A stretch of DNA of 64,000 bases from Salicibibacter cibarius (GCF_016495725.1 NZ_CP054705.1:1612001-1676000), one strand, 5' to 3'. Counted from the stretch's first letter, positions 16,714 to 24,605 are shown. Translations and numbers: made by a program. The notes: generated by a model from the letters alone, not told the origin.

Positions 16714-17856
16714 ATGAACGGCTGGTTACTTTTATTATTTACGGCTTTATTGGCGGCCGTTATCGGGTTTATAACGAATGTTATTGCCGTTGCCATGCTT
16801 TTTCGACCACGAAAACCCATCTTCATTGGTTCGTGGCAATTACCGTTTACCCCGGGATTAATTCCTAAACGCCACGAGGACATCGCGAACCATCTGGGAA
16901 GGATTATGATGGAACATTTGTTAACGGTGGAAGGTTTGCAAGGGCGATTAACCGAACAGCAATTTCAAGACGAGGTTAATACATGGGTAAAAGAAGGAGT
17001 AAAAAAATGGCTGTCGAGCGAAGAGCGCTCGCTCCGGGAAATAACGGAACATTACAGTTCATGGTCGGCACCTGATCGGAAAGTGGAACAACGCATCAAG
17101 GGTCTGATATCCGATCGGATTGATACTTATTGGGGAGAAATGCAAGCACAGACGATCGAGGAGATCATTCCCGATGACTGGAGCCAAAAAGGCAGAGATA
17201 TCATCCCGAGCGTTGCTCACGGGATCTTACAACGTTTGCGTGTTTATTTATATTCAAAAGAGGGAAAAGCACAAGTTCAATCGACCATCCAGACGTTTAT
17301 TCGAAGGCGCGGTTCAATTGTTCAAATGTTGGACTCGTTTGTGCGAACGGAAAAGATGGTCGAGCGCGTGTACCCTGAAGTTGTAGATGCTTTGACGTCT
17401 CAGGATATTGAAAATTGGTTACAAAAAAAACTTCATGAAGAGTATGATAAGGTTTTGAAGAAAAAAGGAAGCGACTTAGTTTCCGTGGAAACAGTGGAGA
17501 ATTATCGCGTGGATCTTACAGATTTTGCGATGAATCAAATTCCCATCGACGAAGTATTTCACAAACCGGTGAAAGAATGGGCGGAAAAGATCGATTTCAG
17601 TTACGTAGACCAAGTTTCCGATACGGTCATCCACCAGGCCGGTCGTTTTTTGGAAGTGAATATGAGCGGCATTTTAAAATCACTACGTCTCGACCATGTT
17701 GTAACGGAGCAAGTGAAAGCATTTCCGTTGGATCGCTTGGAAGCAATTGTCGTGAACATCTCCAACCGGGAGTTACGGATGATTAAATTTTTAGGAGGGA
17801 TTTTGGGAGGAGTTATCGGGATTGTCCAAGGATTGCTTATACTGTTTCTTATATAA
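16714..17856 (+). CDS. yheB: DUF445 family membrane protein YheB
   Basis: The 380-residue protein has an N-terminal membrane segment (about 4-32), the conserved PFTPGLIPKRHEDIANHLG motif (about 46-64), a long helical middle, and a C-terminal membrane helix (about 355-378, GGVIGIVQGLLILFLI). This is the DUF445/YheB layout. Function is unknown; some relatives are linked to sporulation. GAGGAG precedes the ATG. yheA follows 108 bases downstream, as in B. subtilis. Confidence 0.9.
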   Translation: MNGWLLLLFTALLAAVIGFITNVIAVAMLFRPRKPIFIGSWQLPFTPGLIPKRHEDIANHLGRIMMEHLLTVEGLQGRLTEQQFQDEVNTWVKEGVKKWLSSEERSLREITEHYSSWSAPDRKVEQRIKGLISDRIDTYWGEMQAQTIEEIIPDDWSQKGRDIIPSVAHGILQRLRVYLYSKEGKAQVQSTIQTFIRRRGSIVQMLDSFVRTEKMVERVYPEVVDALTSQDIENWLQKKLHEEYDKVLKKKGSDLVSVETVENYRVDLTDFAMNQIPIDEVFHKPVKEWAEKIDFSYVDQVSDTVIHQAGRFLEVNMSGILKSLRLDHVVTEQVKAFPLDRLEAIVVNISNRELRMIKFLGGILGGVIGIVQGLLILFLI

Positions 17857-17964
17857 TGATGAAATATAGGGTTTGGGCTGTTATTTGCAGGACAGGCATG
17901 TTATCCTCGAAAAGGTGTAACAAGAGGAATAAACGGCAAGGATGGAATAAAAAGGAGGAAAATC

Positions 17965-18330
17965 ATGGCTGAAAATTTACAAGACAAAGCACATGAATTA
18001 GCAAAAGCATTAAGGGAGAGCGATGAATTTCAGGCATTGCAAGCGTTGCACGAAGAAGTGGAGGAAGATGACGTTGCAAGCCGAATGCTCTCGAATTTCC
18101 GCAAAGTTCAATTGGATTTGCAGGATAAGCAAATGCAAGGAGAGCAACCCACGGAGGAAGAAATCAGCCAAGCCCAAAAGCAATTTGAAATGGTGCAGCA
18201 GCATGACGTCATTTCCAGGCTAATGGAAGAAGAACAACGAATGAGCACAGTCATCGGCGACATGAATAAAATCATTACGGAACCGTTGGAATCGCTGTAT
18301 GGTACACCTGAAGATGAGCAAAACCAATAA
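17965..18330 (+). CDS. yheA: YlbF/YmcA-family protein YheA
   Basis: The 121-residue all-helical protein (KAHELAKALRESDEFQALQ, then a charged coiled segment and EEEQRMSTVIGDMNKII) matches YheA (UPF0342), a paralogue of YlbF and YmcA. Those two belong to the Y-complex that affects RNase Y and development; YheA itself has no settled role. AAAGGAGGAAAATC precedes the ATG and a terminator follows. Confidence 0.9.
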   Translation: MAENLQDKAHELAKALRESDEFQALQALHEEVEEDDVASRMLSNFRKVQLDLQDKQMQGEQPTEEEISQAQKQFEMVQQHDVISRLMEEEQRMSTVIGDMNKIITEPLESLYGTPEDEQNQ

Positions 18331-18341
18331 TCAAGAGAAAT

Positions 18342-18368
18342 GGAGAGCCGAGCGCTCTCCATTTTTTT
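18342..18368 (+). terminator. Intrinsic terminator after yheA
   Basis: GGAGAGC (18342-18348) pairs with GCTCTCC (18354-18360), followed by ATTTTTTT. Confidence 0.9.
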
Positions 18369-18391
18369 GGCGATGGAGCGGCGGGCCTTGG

Positions 18392-18445
18392 TTCATGAAG
18401 CCCGAAAAAGTCGCCCGAGTCTAATTACGGTCGCCATGAAAGTCC
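18392..18445 (+). repeat. Single unit of the 52-bp repeat family beta
   Basis: TTCATGAAGCCCGAA at 18392 is followed 38 bases later by GGTCGCCATGAAAG at 18429. These are the two conserved blocks of the family beta unit in their normal relative spacing (14 + 38 = 52). It lies between yheA and the HAD gene. Confidence 0.65.
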
Positions 18446-18551
18446 GGATCACTAAACCTTCGCTAGCCAATCGCCTCTACAGTTCTAAATTTCCTCTTTC
18501 GGACATAGTTTTTTACTAATAAGGCAAGGAGTACGAACAGGAGGGGTGACT

Positions 18552-19409
18552 TTGAACTATCGGTTATTGGCCCTGGCTGTTGACGGAGCTATTTTAAAAG
18601 ACAACAGCCGGTTATCAAGAACAACGAAGGAAGCGATTGAATTTGTGCGGAATAAAGGGGTTTACGCGACTCTCGTTACCCATCGCTCCTATCAGCAAGC
18701 GAATAAAATCGCCAAAGCGTTGAGAATGGAGCACGAAATGATTTGCTACGGAGGCGCCCTTATCGCCGGACGGGCGGATAAACCGCTTTATGCCCAACGT
18801 ATGCCGGTGGAAATGGCTCGGGATATCACTTTTGAATTGGAGCGATTCGGATGTCAAATTGTTGTCGAACATGAAAATTTTGAGTTGACAAATCGCCTGC
18901 ACCAGCCTCAAAACTTGCTCGGGAAGATGACAGTTAGCGTGAGCGAATCTTTATTTTATCCGCAGACGGTCGTTGAACATATGAGTGAACATATCGATTT
19001 GCATCGCATAGCCCCGTTACGAATGAAAGTTGATTTTGATGCCAATGAAGAAAAAGAAGCGGCCATTAATCATCTGCAAAGCATTATCCCGGGATTAAGC
19101 GTTGTGGAGCAAGAAGGGGATATTCCTTCCGTTCATTTAAAGATGAAAGAAGCAAACAAGTCAGAAACGCTGCTTTATCTTGGCCATGAACTCGGCATCC
19201 ACCCTGAGGAGATGGTTGCGGTGGCCGCAAAGACGGAAGATGAAGAGATGTTGAATGCAGTCGGTTTGGGCGTAGCCATGGGACAGTCATCTCTCCATCT
19301 GCGAAAAAGCGCGGATTGGGTGACGAGATCAAATGATCAGGATGGGCTTGCCTATATGATTAAAGAAGTGTTCAGAAAGCAAATGAACGTATCACAACAA
19401 CATCATTAA
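18552..19409 (+). CDS. yhaX: HAD-superfamily Cof-like protein lacking the catalytic Asp (YhaX-like)
   Basis: The 285-residue chain has the layout of Cof-type HAD phosphatases: motif I near residue 7, motif II VTHRS near 42, a cap domain, and motif III/IV at about 230. Motif I reads LALAVDGAIL where active enzymes have DxDGT, so the nucleophilic first Asp is Ala and the Thr is Ala. The final acidic motif, normally GDxxND, reads AAKTEDEEM. This points to a non-catalytic relative. Position between yheA and yhaQP matches B. subtilis yhaX, which gives the name. TTG 18552 was chosen because AGGAGGGG is five bases upstream. Confidence 0.7.
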   Translation: MNYRLLALAVDGAILKDNSRLSRTTKEAIEFVRNKGVYATLVTHRSYQQANKIAKALRMEHEMICYGGALIAGRADKPLYAQRMPVEMARDITFELERFGCQIVVEHENFELTNRLHQPQNLLGKMTVSVSESLFYPQTVVEHMSEHIDLHRIAPLRMKVDFDANEEKEAAINHLQSIIPGLSVVEQEGDIPSVHLKMKEANKSETLLYLGHELGIHPEEMVAVAAKTEDEEMLNAVGLGVAMGQSSLHLRKSADWVTRSNDQDGLAYMIKEVFRKQMNVSQQHH

Positions 19410-19417
19410 AAAACGAT

Positions 19418-19445
19418 TGCCCTCTCATTTTCGCATGAGAGGGCA
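19418..19445 (-). terminator. Terminator between yhaX and the minus-strand small gene
   Basis: TGCCCTCTCA (19418-19427) pairs with TGAGAGGGCA (19436-19445). On the minus strand it is followed by ATCGTTTTTT, so it ends the small yhzC-like gene; the stem may also protect the yhaX transcript. Confidence 0.75.
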
Positions 19446-19457
19446 ACAACCTTTGAT

Positions 19458-19637
19458 TTAACGATAAAATAACAACAATTTCCCGGAACGCACGAGACGA
19501 TGCGTCGTTGTCATATACGATTCTTCCTCCAACCGGTTCCGGCCATGCTCTATCGCTTCCCGGTCTGTATCGAAGGTATAAGATTCGTTGAGCAAAACTT
19601 CCCCGCTTTTATCGAATACAGTTAAGGCATAATCCAT
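19458..19637 (-). CDS. yhzC: YhzC-like small protein
   Basis: The 59-codon frame begins at ATG 19637 behind GGAGGGACC. It encodes MDYALTVFDKSGEVLLNES, a DTDREAIEHGRNRLEEE segment and HRLVRSGKLLLFYR at the end. The layout resembles the small B. subtilis protein YhzC, encoded in the same neighbourhood; the match is from memory and modest. Ribosome site, acidic/basic composition and a dedicated terminator support a real gene. Function unknown. Confidence 0.7.
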   Translation of the reverse strand: MDYALTVFDKSGEVLLNESYTFDTDREAIEHGRNRLEEESYMTTTHRLVRSGKLLLFYR

Positions 19638-19820
19638 ATCGGTCCCTCCACTTCTTCCTTTTCCTTTATTTTATCAAAGTGCTGTTCCGTTTGAAAGCAT
19701 TTTCAAGAAGATAGCAGTAAAGTCTAGTCAAAAGACACGGACATATCTATGATCGCCATCTGGTGATCATACCACACTGAAATAGCGCTTCCTTCGTTTG
19801 ACAAGGACAGTTTGGTCACC

Positions 19821-20185
19821 AGTAATCCCCCAAACGGATGCCGAGCTGTACTGAGAGGAACAAGTGAAGCAAAGTAATCCCTCAAACGGATGCCGAGCTG
19901 CGCTGAGAGGAACAAGTGAAACAAAGTAATCCTCCAAACGGAAGTCGAGTTGTGCTGAGAGGAACAAGTGAAACAAAGTAATCCCCCAAACGGAGGTCGA
20001 GCTGTGCTGAGAGGAACAAGTGAAGCAAAGTAATCCCTCAAACGGAGGTGAACTGCGCTGAGAGGGACAAGTGGAGCAAAGTAATCCTCCAAACGGAAGT
20101 CGAGCTGCGCTGAGAGGAACAAGTGAAACAAAGTAATCCCCCAAACGGATGTCGAGCTGCACCGAGAGGAACAAATGGAGCAACG
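19821..20185 (-). repeat. 52-bp tandem repeat array, family alpha, copy 2 (seven units)
   Basis: AGTAATCC(C/T)(C/T)CAAACGGA begins units at 19821, 19873, 19925, 19977, 20029, 20080 and 20132, all 52 bases apart except one 51-base unit with a single deletion. Each unit also has TGAGAGGAACAAGTG. The array is the reverse complement of the family at 9472 and 31692. It ends at about 20173-20185 with AACGTTTGGGGGATT, the inverted form of the unit's own beginning. It lies between the divergent yhzC-like gene and yhaQ. Minus-strand open frames across it are products of the repeat. Confidence 0.92.
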
Positions 20186-20296
20186 TTTGGGGGATTGTAA
20201 AGAGGAAAGGGATTCTTATATCGATTAATAAATAACAGCACTGCCCGGGCTTGTAGAAAGCGGCATGTATTGCTAGTATGGCAAAGAGGTGAGTAC

Positions 20297-21196
20297 ATGG
20301 CTTTGCGAATGGAGAACGTTACGAAAAGGTTTGGAGCAAAAACAGCGGTCGATCAATTATTTTTACATATTGACTCCGGTGAAATGTTTGGAATGTTGGG
20401 GGCGAACGGTGCCGGAAAAACAACGACCTTCCGCATGATGATCGGTTTGTTTGACCCCGATGACGGCGAAGTTTCTTGGAATGGAAGTCCTCCACAATCG
20501 TTGGATGCGCGCACAATTGGTTATTTGCCGGAAGAGAGGGGTTTGTATACGAAACTGAAAGTGATGGAGCAGATGATCTATCTTGGGCGTTTGCGCGGTC
20601 TTTCCAAGCAAGATATTGTAGCCGAAGTGGATGCTTGGCTGGAGCGTTTTCATATTCATCATTATCGGAAAGCTAAAGTGGAAAACCTTTCAAAAGGCAA
20701 TCAACAAAAAATACAGTTCATTGCCGCTGTTTTGCATCGTCCGCAGCTCTTGATATTGGATGAGCCTTTTAGCGGTTTGGACCCCATTAACGTCGATTTG
20801 CTGAAAAAGGCGGTTGTCAAACTAAAAAACGAAGGGACAACCATCGTTTTCTCCAGTCACGATATGAAGCATGTGGAGTCCCTTTGCGAAAATCTATGCA
20901 TTATGGATGAAGGCAAACCAGTCGTCCATGGAAAATTAAGTGACATCAAACGTACATATGAAAAACGTAAACTCCATATTCGCGCGGATTTTTCGCTTTC
21001 GTTTTTGGAGGACATCGATGGCGTGTTGCAAATGACCGTTGGTGCCGAAGAGACGACGCTTACGATTCGTGATGAAACCATAGCAGAGGATATCTTCGCC
21101 CGACTTCAGAAGTACGGGTATGTACGCCATTTTTCCGTGGAAGAACCAACGTTGCATGACATTTTCGTTGAAAAGGTGGGCCGAACGTATGCGTAA
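20297..21196 (+). CDS. yhaQ: ABC transporter ATP-binding protein (YhaQ/NatA-like)
   Basis: The 299-residue ATPase has Walker A GANGAGKTT (about 37-45), a signature-type LSKGNQQK (about 138-145) and Walker B LLILDEPFSG (about 156-165), plus a C-terminal extension typical of NatA-type exporters. It pairs with the permease gene overlapping its end. B. subtilis YhaQP belongs to the ABC-2 family that includes the NatAB sodium exporter, so ion or drug efflux is likely (inference). AGAGGTGAG precedes ATG 20297. Confidence 0.9.
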   Translation: MALRMENVTKRFGAKTAVDQLFLHIDSGEMFGMLGANGAGKTTTFRMMIGLFDPDDGEVSWNGSPPQSLDARTIGYLPEERGLYTKLKVMEQMIYLGRLRGLSKQDIVAEVDAWLERFHIHHYRKAKVENLSKGNQQKIQFIAAVLHRPQLLILDEPFSGLDPINVDLLKKAVVKLKNEGTTIVFSSHDMKHVESLCENLCIMDEGKPVVHGKLSDIKRTYEKRKLHIRADFSLSFLEDIDGVLQMTVGAEETTLTIRDETIAEDIFARLQKYGYVRHFSVEEPTLHDIFVEKVGRTYA

Positions 21197-22478
21197 AATG
21201 TTAATCGTGCTCGCCCATACCTATTGGACAAAAATCAAATCGAAAACGTTTATGTTCACGACATTAATGATGGCTGCTTTTATGCTCGTGTTTTTGAATT
21301 TGAATAATATCATCCAGTTTTTTGACGGGGATCCATCCGGGCAAACCTATACGGTGCTTATGATCGATGAAAGCGGCGACCTGTATGAGCCGTTGGCAGA
21401 AGAAATAGAGAGTGGCGACGCCCAAATTACGATCGATGAAGCCTCGCAAGAGGAGGAAGACGCACCTGAGGATGCTGTTATGGAAGGGCCGTATGATGCT
21501 TATTTGCAAGTGGACGGACAGGCGGATGACATCGAGGGACACTTTTTCGCGCCCACGATCAATGAAACGTATCTTCCTTCTCAACTTCAATCCGCCCTGC
21601 AAAACGTAAGAGAGGGGCAAATTGCGGCTGCTTTGCAGATCGGGTCAGAAGAACTGGAAGCGCTGAATGAACCTGTGCCGTTTGGGCAAACAGCGTTGGA
21701 TGAGACCGCGCGCTCGGAGGCGGAACTAAACCAGGCTCGTTTACTCGTGAATATTTTATTGTTTGTCATCTACTTTTCAGTCCTTTTTCTCGGAAATATG
21801 ATCGCTTCGGAAGTTGCTACCGAAAAATCTTCGAGGGTGATGGAACTTTTGATCTCGAGTGCTTCTCCCGTGCAACAAATGTTTGGGAAGATTATTGGGG
21901 TGGGTTTGATCGGACTGACGCAATATACACTGATTTTTATGGTTGCGGTCGTTTCGTTTGCCCAATTCGTCGGGACAGGCCCGGCCCCGGAAGCAAGCGA
22001 GCTGATGGAACAACAAGAGCTGTTCGCGGCAGACGGCCCGGTTTTTTCATTAGAGCTTTTTCTGTTTGCGTTTTTGTTTTTTATTCTCGGATATTTATTG
22101 TACGCGACGCTTGCAGCGATGCTTGGTTCTGTCGTTACGCGAATTGAAGATGTAGGCCAGGCGGTAGGGCCGATGAATATGCTCGTTATCTTAGCCCTCA
22201 TGATCTCTGTTTTTAGCATGGGGAATCCGGGTGCAACGATTGTGACCATTACCTCATATATTCCGTTCTTTACGCCAATGATCATGTTTTTGCGTATCGG
22301 AATGGGGGAAGCGGCCATCTGGGAAGTGCTTCTCTCGGTAGGAATTATGGTGATTACGATTGCGTTGTTAACGGTTATCGCCGCGAAAGTATACCGCGGC
22401 GGCGTGCTGCTGTATAACCAGACCCGGATGTGGAAGAGCTTGAAGCAGGCAATATTGCTATCAAGAAAAACACCCTGA
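21189..22478 (+). CDS. yhaP: ABC-2 transporter permease (YhaP/NatB-like)
   Basis: The 429-residue membrane protein starts at ATG 21189, inside the last codons of yhaQ (8-base overlap, AAGGTGG upstream). It has one N-terminal helix (about 15-38), a large acidic extracytoplasmic region (about 40-190), then about five helices, including LLVNILLFVIYFSVLFLGN and EKSSRVMELLISSASP, the usual ABC-2 membrane signature. It forms the channel for YhaQ. The acidic outer domain fits a salt-adapted host. Confidence 0.9.
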   Translation: MRKMLIVLAHTYWTKIKSKTFMFTTLMMAAFMLVFLNLNNIIQFFDGDPSGQTYTVLMIDESGDLYEPLAEEIESGDAQITIDEASQEEEDAPEDAVMEGPYDAYLQVDGQADDIEGHFFAPTINETYLPSQLQSALQNVREGQIAAALQIGSEELEALNEPVPFGQTALDETARSEAELNQARLLVNILLFVIYFSVLFLGNMIASEVATEKSSRVMELLISSASPVQQMFGKIIGVGLIGLTQYTLIFMVAVVSFAQFVGTGPAPEASELMEQQELFAADGPVFSLELFLFAFLFFILGYLLYATLAAMLGSVVTRIEDVGQAVGPMNMLVILALMISVFSMGNPGATIVTITSYIPFFTPMIMFLRIGMGEAAIWEVLLSVGIMVITIALLTVIAAKVYRGGVLLYNQTRMWKSLKQAILLSRKTP

Positions 22479-22575
22479 TAACAGGATGAAAAAACTACGA
22501 TTCGGATAAAATGGAAATAACATCATGTTAAGAAGTAGGAAACATGTGATACAATGCAAATAAACGATGACTTGG

Positions 22576-22661
22576 CAGGTAAGAAAGTATAAATCAACTT
22601 TTTTACCTGCATAAGTGCAACTAAGGCGTTTCGCCCTTGCCGTAAAGCCAAGTTTTCTAAT
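22576..22661 (+). repeat. Two-hairpin dispersed repeat, copy 1
   Basis: The unit starts CAGGTAAGAAAGT, forms a stem with the AACTTTTTTACCTG arm, continues CATAAGTGCAACTAAGG, has a second hairpin and ends AAGTTTTCTAAT. It sits 21 bases before the MifM-like leader. Other copies: 23811-24031 (interrupted), 28145-28236, 31392-31485 (inverted), and two diverged ones at 51502-51573 and 56414-56485. Confidence 0.85.
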
Positions 22662-22681
22662 AAAAGGGGGTGGCAGGAAAG

Positions 22682-22954
22682 ATGATGCTTGAATTTGTGA
22701 CGGATATGAACTGGATTTACGTGATGATGATGGTTTCCAGCCTCGCGGTGATTGGTTTTCACAGCCATCTTCGTTATGTCTCTCCGATGCAGTTGATGAC
22801 AAGGCAGTTGCAACAAAGCCGGGAAAAACATGTGAATGTTTTTCTTGCCCAAGCACCTGTCCTTGCTGCCCCTCGCGTACAACAAAAAATCCCCGCGTTC
22901 AACGATCGAAGTCATGATGATGACGATGAAGCATCCTATCCTCCTCTATATTAA
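22682..22954 (+). CDS. mifM: MifM-like ribosome-stalling leader for yidC2
   Basis: The 90-residue product has one N-terminal membrane segment (about 10-27, IYVMMMVSSLAVIGF), a basic middle (QLMTRQLQQSREKHVNV), a second short apolar part (FLAQAPVLAAP) and an acidic end SHDDDDEASYPPLY. It lies directly upstream of yidC2, and its last codons form one arm of a hairpin that hides the yidC2 ribosome site. In B. subtilis, MifM is a membrane-inserted nascent chain that arrests its own ribosome when YidC activity is low, opening such a hairpin; its arrest region includes consecutive acidic residues. Size, topology, acidic C-terminus and position all match. Stalling itself is inferred. The start could be ATG 22682 or ATG 22685. 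Confidence 0.75.
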   Translation: MMLEFVTDMNWIYVMMMVSSLAVIGFHSHLRYVSPMQLMTRQLQQSREKHVNVFLAQAPVLAAPRVQQKIPAFNDRSHDDDDEASYPPLY

Positions 22955-22980
22955 ATGGACCAATCCAATATAAGGAGGAT
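22938..22980 (+). promoter_or_regulatory. Shine-Dalgarno-sequestering hairpin controlling yidC2
   Basis: ATCCTCCT plus TATATT (22938-22945 and 22947-22952, with C22946 bulged) pairs with AATATAAGGAGGAT (22967-22980): 14 base pairs around a 14-base loop. The right arm contains the whole AGGAGG site of the yidC2 TTG start at 22986. The left arm overlaps the last five codons and stop of the leader, so a ribosome halted there would free the site. Confidence 0.85.
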
Positions 22981-22985
22981 CTTAG

Positions 22986-23768
22986 TTGAAGAAAAAGCAT
23001 ATCGCAGGATTATTCGTCATTTTAATGACCGGGGTCTTGCTTTCCGGTTGCGGGCTGGATCGCGCGCCGATCACTTCGGAAAGCGAGGGCATCTGGGATC
23101 ATTTTTTTGTTTTTCCGTTGTCTTGGTTAATGATCCAAACGGCAGAAATAATGCAAGGGAGTTATGGATTGGCGATTATGGTTATGACAGTCGTCATCAG
23201 GCTTTTGTTACTCCCGTTATTTTTAAAACAGCATAAAAGCAGCAAAGCGATGCAAAAACTCCGTCCCGAGATCGAGCAGTTAAGAACGCAATATGATATG
23301 AAAAACCCTGAAGAACAGAGAAAAATGCAACAGGAAATGATGAGTCTTTACCAAAAAAGCGGGGTGAATCCGCTCGCGGGTTGCTTGCCGATGGTCATCC
23401 AAATGCCGATATTAATGGCTTTTTATTTCGCCATCGTCCGCACGGAAGAAATCGCGACGCATAGTTTTCTATGGATGGACCTTGGCAACCCTGACGCTTA
23501 CATGATCATGCCTTTACTTGCTGGTTTCGGCATGTTTTTGCAAATGCAATTAAGCACCCGTAACATGCCTACGGAAGTAGCCGGCCAAATGAAGATCATG
23601 CTTTACATCATGCCGATCATGATCGTAGGTGCAGGGTTCGCGTTGCCTTCCGCATTGTCGCTCTATTGGTTTACGGGAAGCATTTTCATGATGGTTCAGA
23701 CGTGGCTGATCCATCGCAATGAACGCAAAATGGAGCGTTCCGACCAAACCGTAAGCGAAGCTGACTAG
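22986..23768 (+). CDS. yidC2: Membrane protein insertase YidC2 (OxaA/SpoIIIJ family)
   Basis: The 260-residue protein inserts other proteins into the membrane. It begins with a lipoprotein signal ending LLSGC (Cys22) and has the five-helix YidC core: MVMTVVIRLLLLPLF with the conserved groove Arg (about 71), a charged loop, then YQKSGVNPLAGCLPMVIQMPI, MPLLAGFGMF and LPSALSLYWF. The tail is short and charged. TTG 22986 follows AGGAGG. Its mRNA start region is controlled by the hairpin and leader just upstream, the arrangement known for B. subtilis yidC2 (yqjG). Confidence 0.93.
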   Translation: MKKKHIAGLFVILMTGVLLSGCGLDRAPITSESEGIWDHFFVFPLSWLMIQTAEIMQGSYGLAIMVMTVVIRLLLLPLFLKQHKSSKAMQKLRPEIEQLRTQYDMKNPEEQRKMQQEMMSLYQKSGVNPLAGCLPMVIQMPILMAFYFAIVRTEEIATHSFLWMDLGNPDAYMIMPLLAGFGMFLQMQLSTRNMPTEVAGQMKIMLYIMPIMIVGAGFALPSALSLYWFTGSIFMMVQTWLIHRNERKMERSDQTVSEAD

Positions 23769-23782
23769 AAAATGGACCGATG

Positions 23783-23805
23783 GACCCCTAGACCGGGGTC
23801 TTTTT
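23783..23805 (+). terminator. Intrinsic terminator after yidC2
   Basis: GACCCC (23783-23788) pairs with GGGGTC (23795-23800), followed by TTTTT. Confidence 0.85.
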
Positions 23806-23810
23806 CTTTT

Positions 23811-24031
23811 GGTAGATAAGAAAGTATAAATCAACTTTCTTATCTCCATAGGGACTGCTGAATGACGCTGCAATGGCGTAGACATCAAAACGGACGCGTC
23901 AAGCCCCCGCAGCACTGGTTTTTAACCGTTCGTCCGCGGAAAGCGAAGCCATGGAAGCGGGATCCCGGCTTCAGCTGATATCTGCAAGTTATTCAGCGAT
24001 CCCTACATAAGTGCAACTAAGGTTTTTCTAA
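23811..24031 (+). repeat. Two-hairpin dispersed repeat, copy 2, split by an insertion
   Basis: The left half (first hairpin, GATAAGAAAGT / ACTTTCTTATC) ends at about 23850. The right half resumes with CATAAGTGCAACTAAGG at 24005 and ends TTCTAAC. The 153 bases between them are a MITE-like element also found at 675-934. The second hairpin of the unit is mostly missing. Confidence 0.75.
23851..24003 (+). mobile_element. 153-bp MITE-like element inserted in the dispersed repeat
   Basis: The ends are GGGACTGCTGAAT (23851-23863) and ATTCAGCGATCCC (23991-24003), inverted repeats matching at 11 of 13 positions, with TA on both sides. CATA precedes the left end and follows the right end. It has no coding capacity. 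It sits exactly where the continuous repeat copies read from the first hairpin into CATAAGTGCAAC, so its boundaries are clear. Confidence 0.65.
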
Positions 24032-24108
24032 CACTGTCCAACCTCTAACCTCTCACATCTCGCTTCTAAAATGAATACGTTATGTTGTAAAGGAGGTAGG
24101 CTACTATC

Positions 24109-24567
24109 ATGCAACGTAATGAGCAGATGTATCATCATTGTCTTCAACATAAGGGAAGGCACGTAAAGGCAGATATGGTGGATCAGCAAACGTTTTACGG
24201 CTTTGTGGAAAACGTCGATGTAGAGAACGTATACTTGATCGTCTTGGAAAGTGATGATGGACACAACGGATATGACGAATATCATGGGGGACACGGTCAG
24301 CACCATCATCATGGGCATCATCACCAAGGACACGGCCACCACCCCGGGAACGACCACTATTACGGGCATGGGCACCAGCACCACGGATATGGCCACCAAG
24401 ATGGACAGTGGGGCCAATATCAACCGCAAATGGATCAACGCGTATTCGGCGGCTATGGATATGGCTATCCCGGCTACGGATACGGAGGTTTTGGCGGCCC
24501 AGGTTTTCGATGGAGAAGATTGGTATTGCCACTGACAGCATTGGCGGCCATCTCCCTCTTATACTAA
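24109..24567 (+). CDS. Modular His/Gly/Tyr-rich protein with Sm-like N-terminus
   Basis: The 152-residue protein has three parts. Residues 1-48 (GRHVKADMVDQQTFYGFVENVDVENVYLIVLE) look like a small Sm-type beta barrel seen in Bacillaceae proteins of unknown function. Residues about 50-105 are dominated by His with Gly and Asp (for example HGQHHHHGHHHQGHGHH). Residues about 115-132 are Gly-Tyr repeats (GYGYGYPGYGYGG), followed by a basic pair and a hydrophobic end. Such composition suggests metal binding and a surface or spore-coat location, but no function can be assigned. GGAGGTAGG precedes the ATG and a terminator follows. Confidence 0.65.
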   Translation: MQRNEQMYHHCLQHKGRHVKADMVDQQTFYGFVENVDVENVYLIVLESDDGHNGYDEYHGGHGQHHHHGHHHQGHGHHPGNDHYYGHGHQHHGYGHQDGQWGQYQPQMDQRVFGGYGYGYPGYGYGGFGGPGFRWRRLVLPLTALAAISLLY

Positions 24568-24578
24568 TCAATCACAAG

Positions 24579-24605
24579 ACCTCATCCATGGTGGATGGGG
24601 TTTTT
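24579..24605 (+). terminator. Intrinsic terminator after the His-rich gene
   Basis: ACCTCATCC pairs with GGATGGGGT across a five-base loop, followed by TTTTATTTT. Confidence 0.8.

Noticed and set aside
19724-20183. Two long overlapping minus-strand reading frames with repeats such as CFTCSSQ
   Set aside because: They are translations of the 52-bp tandem array. The unit length is not divisible by three, so the frame rotates through the repeat, and no ribosome site is present.
22461-22915. Two minus-strand frames of about 130 codons
   Set aside because: They are antisense to the MifM-like leader and run through the dispersed repeat; there is no ribosome site.
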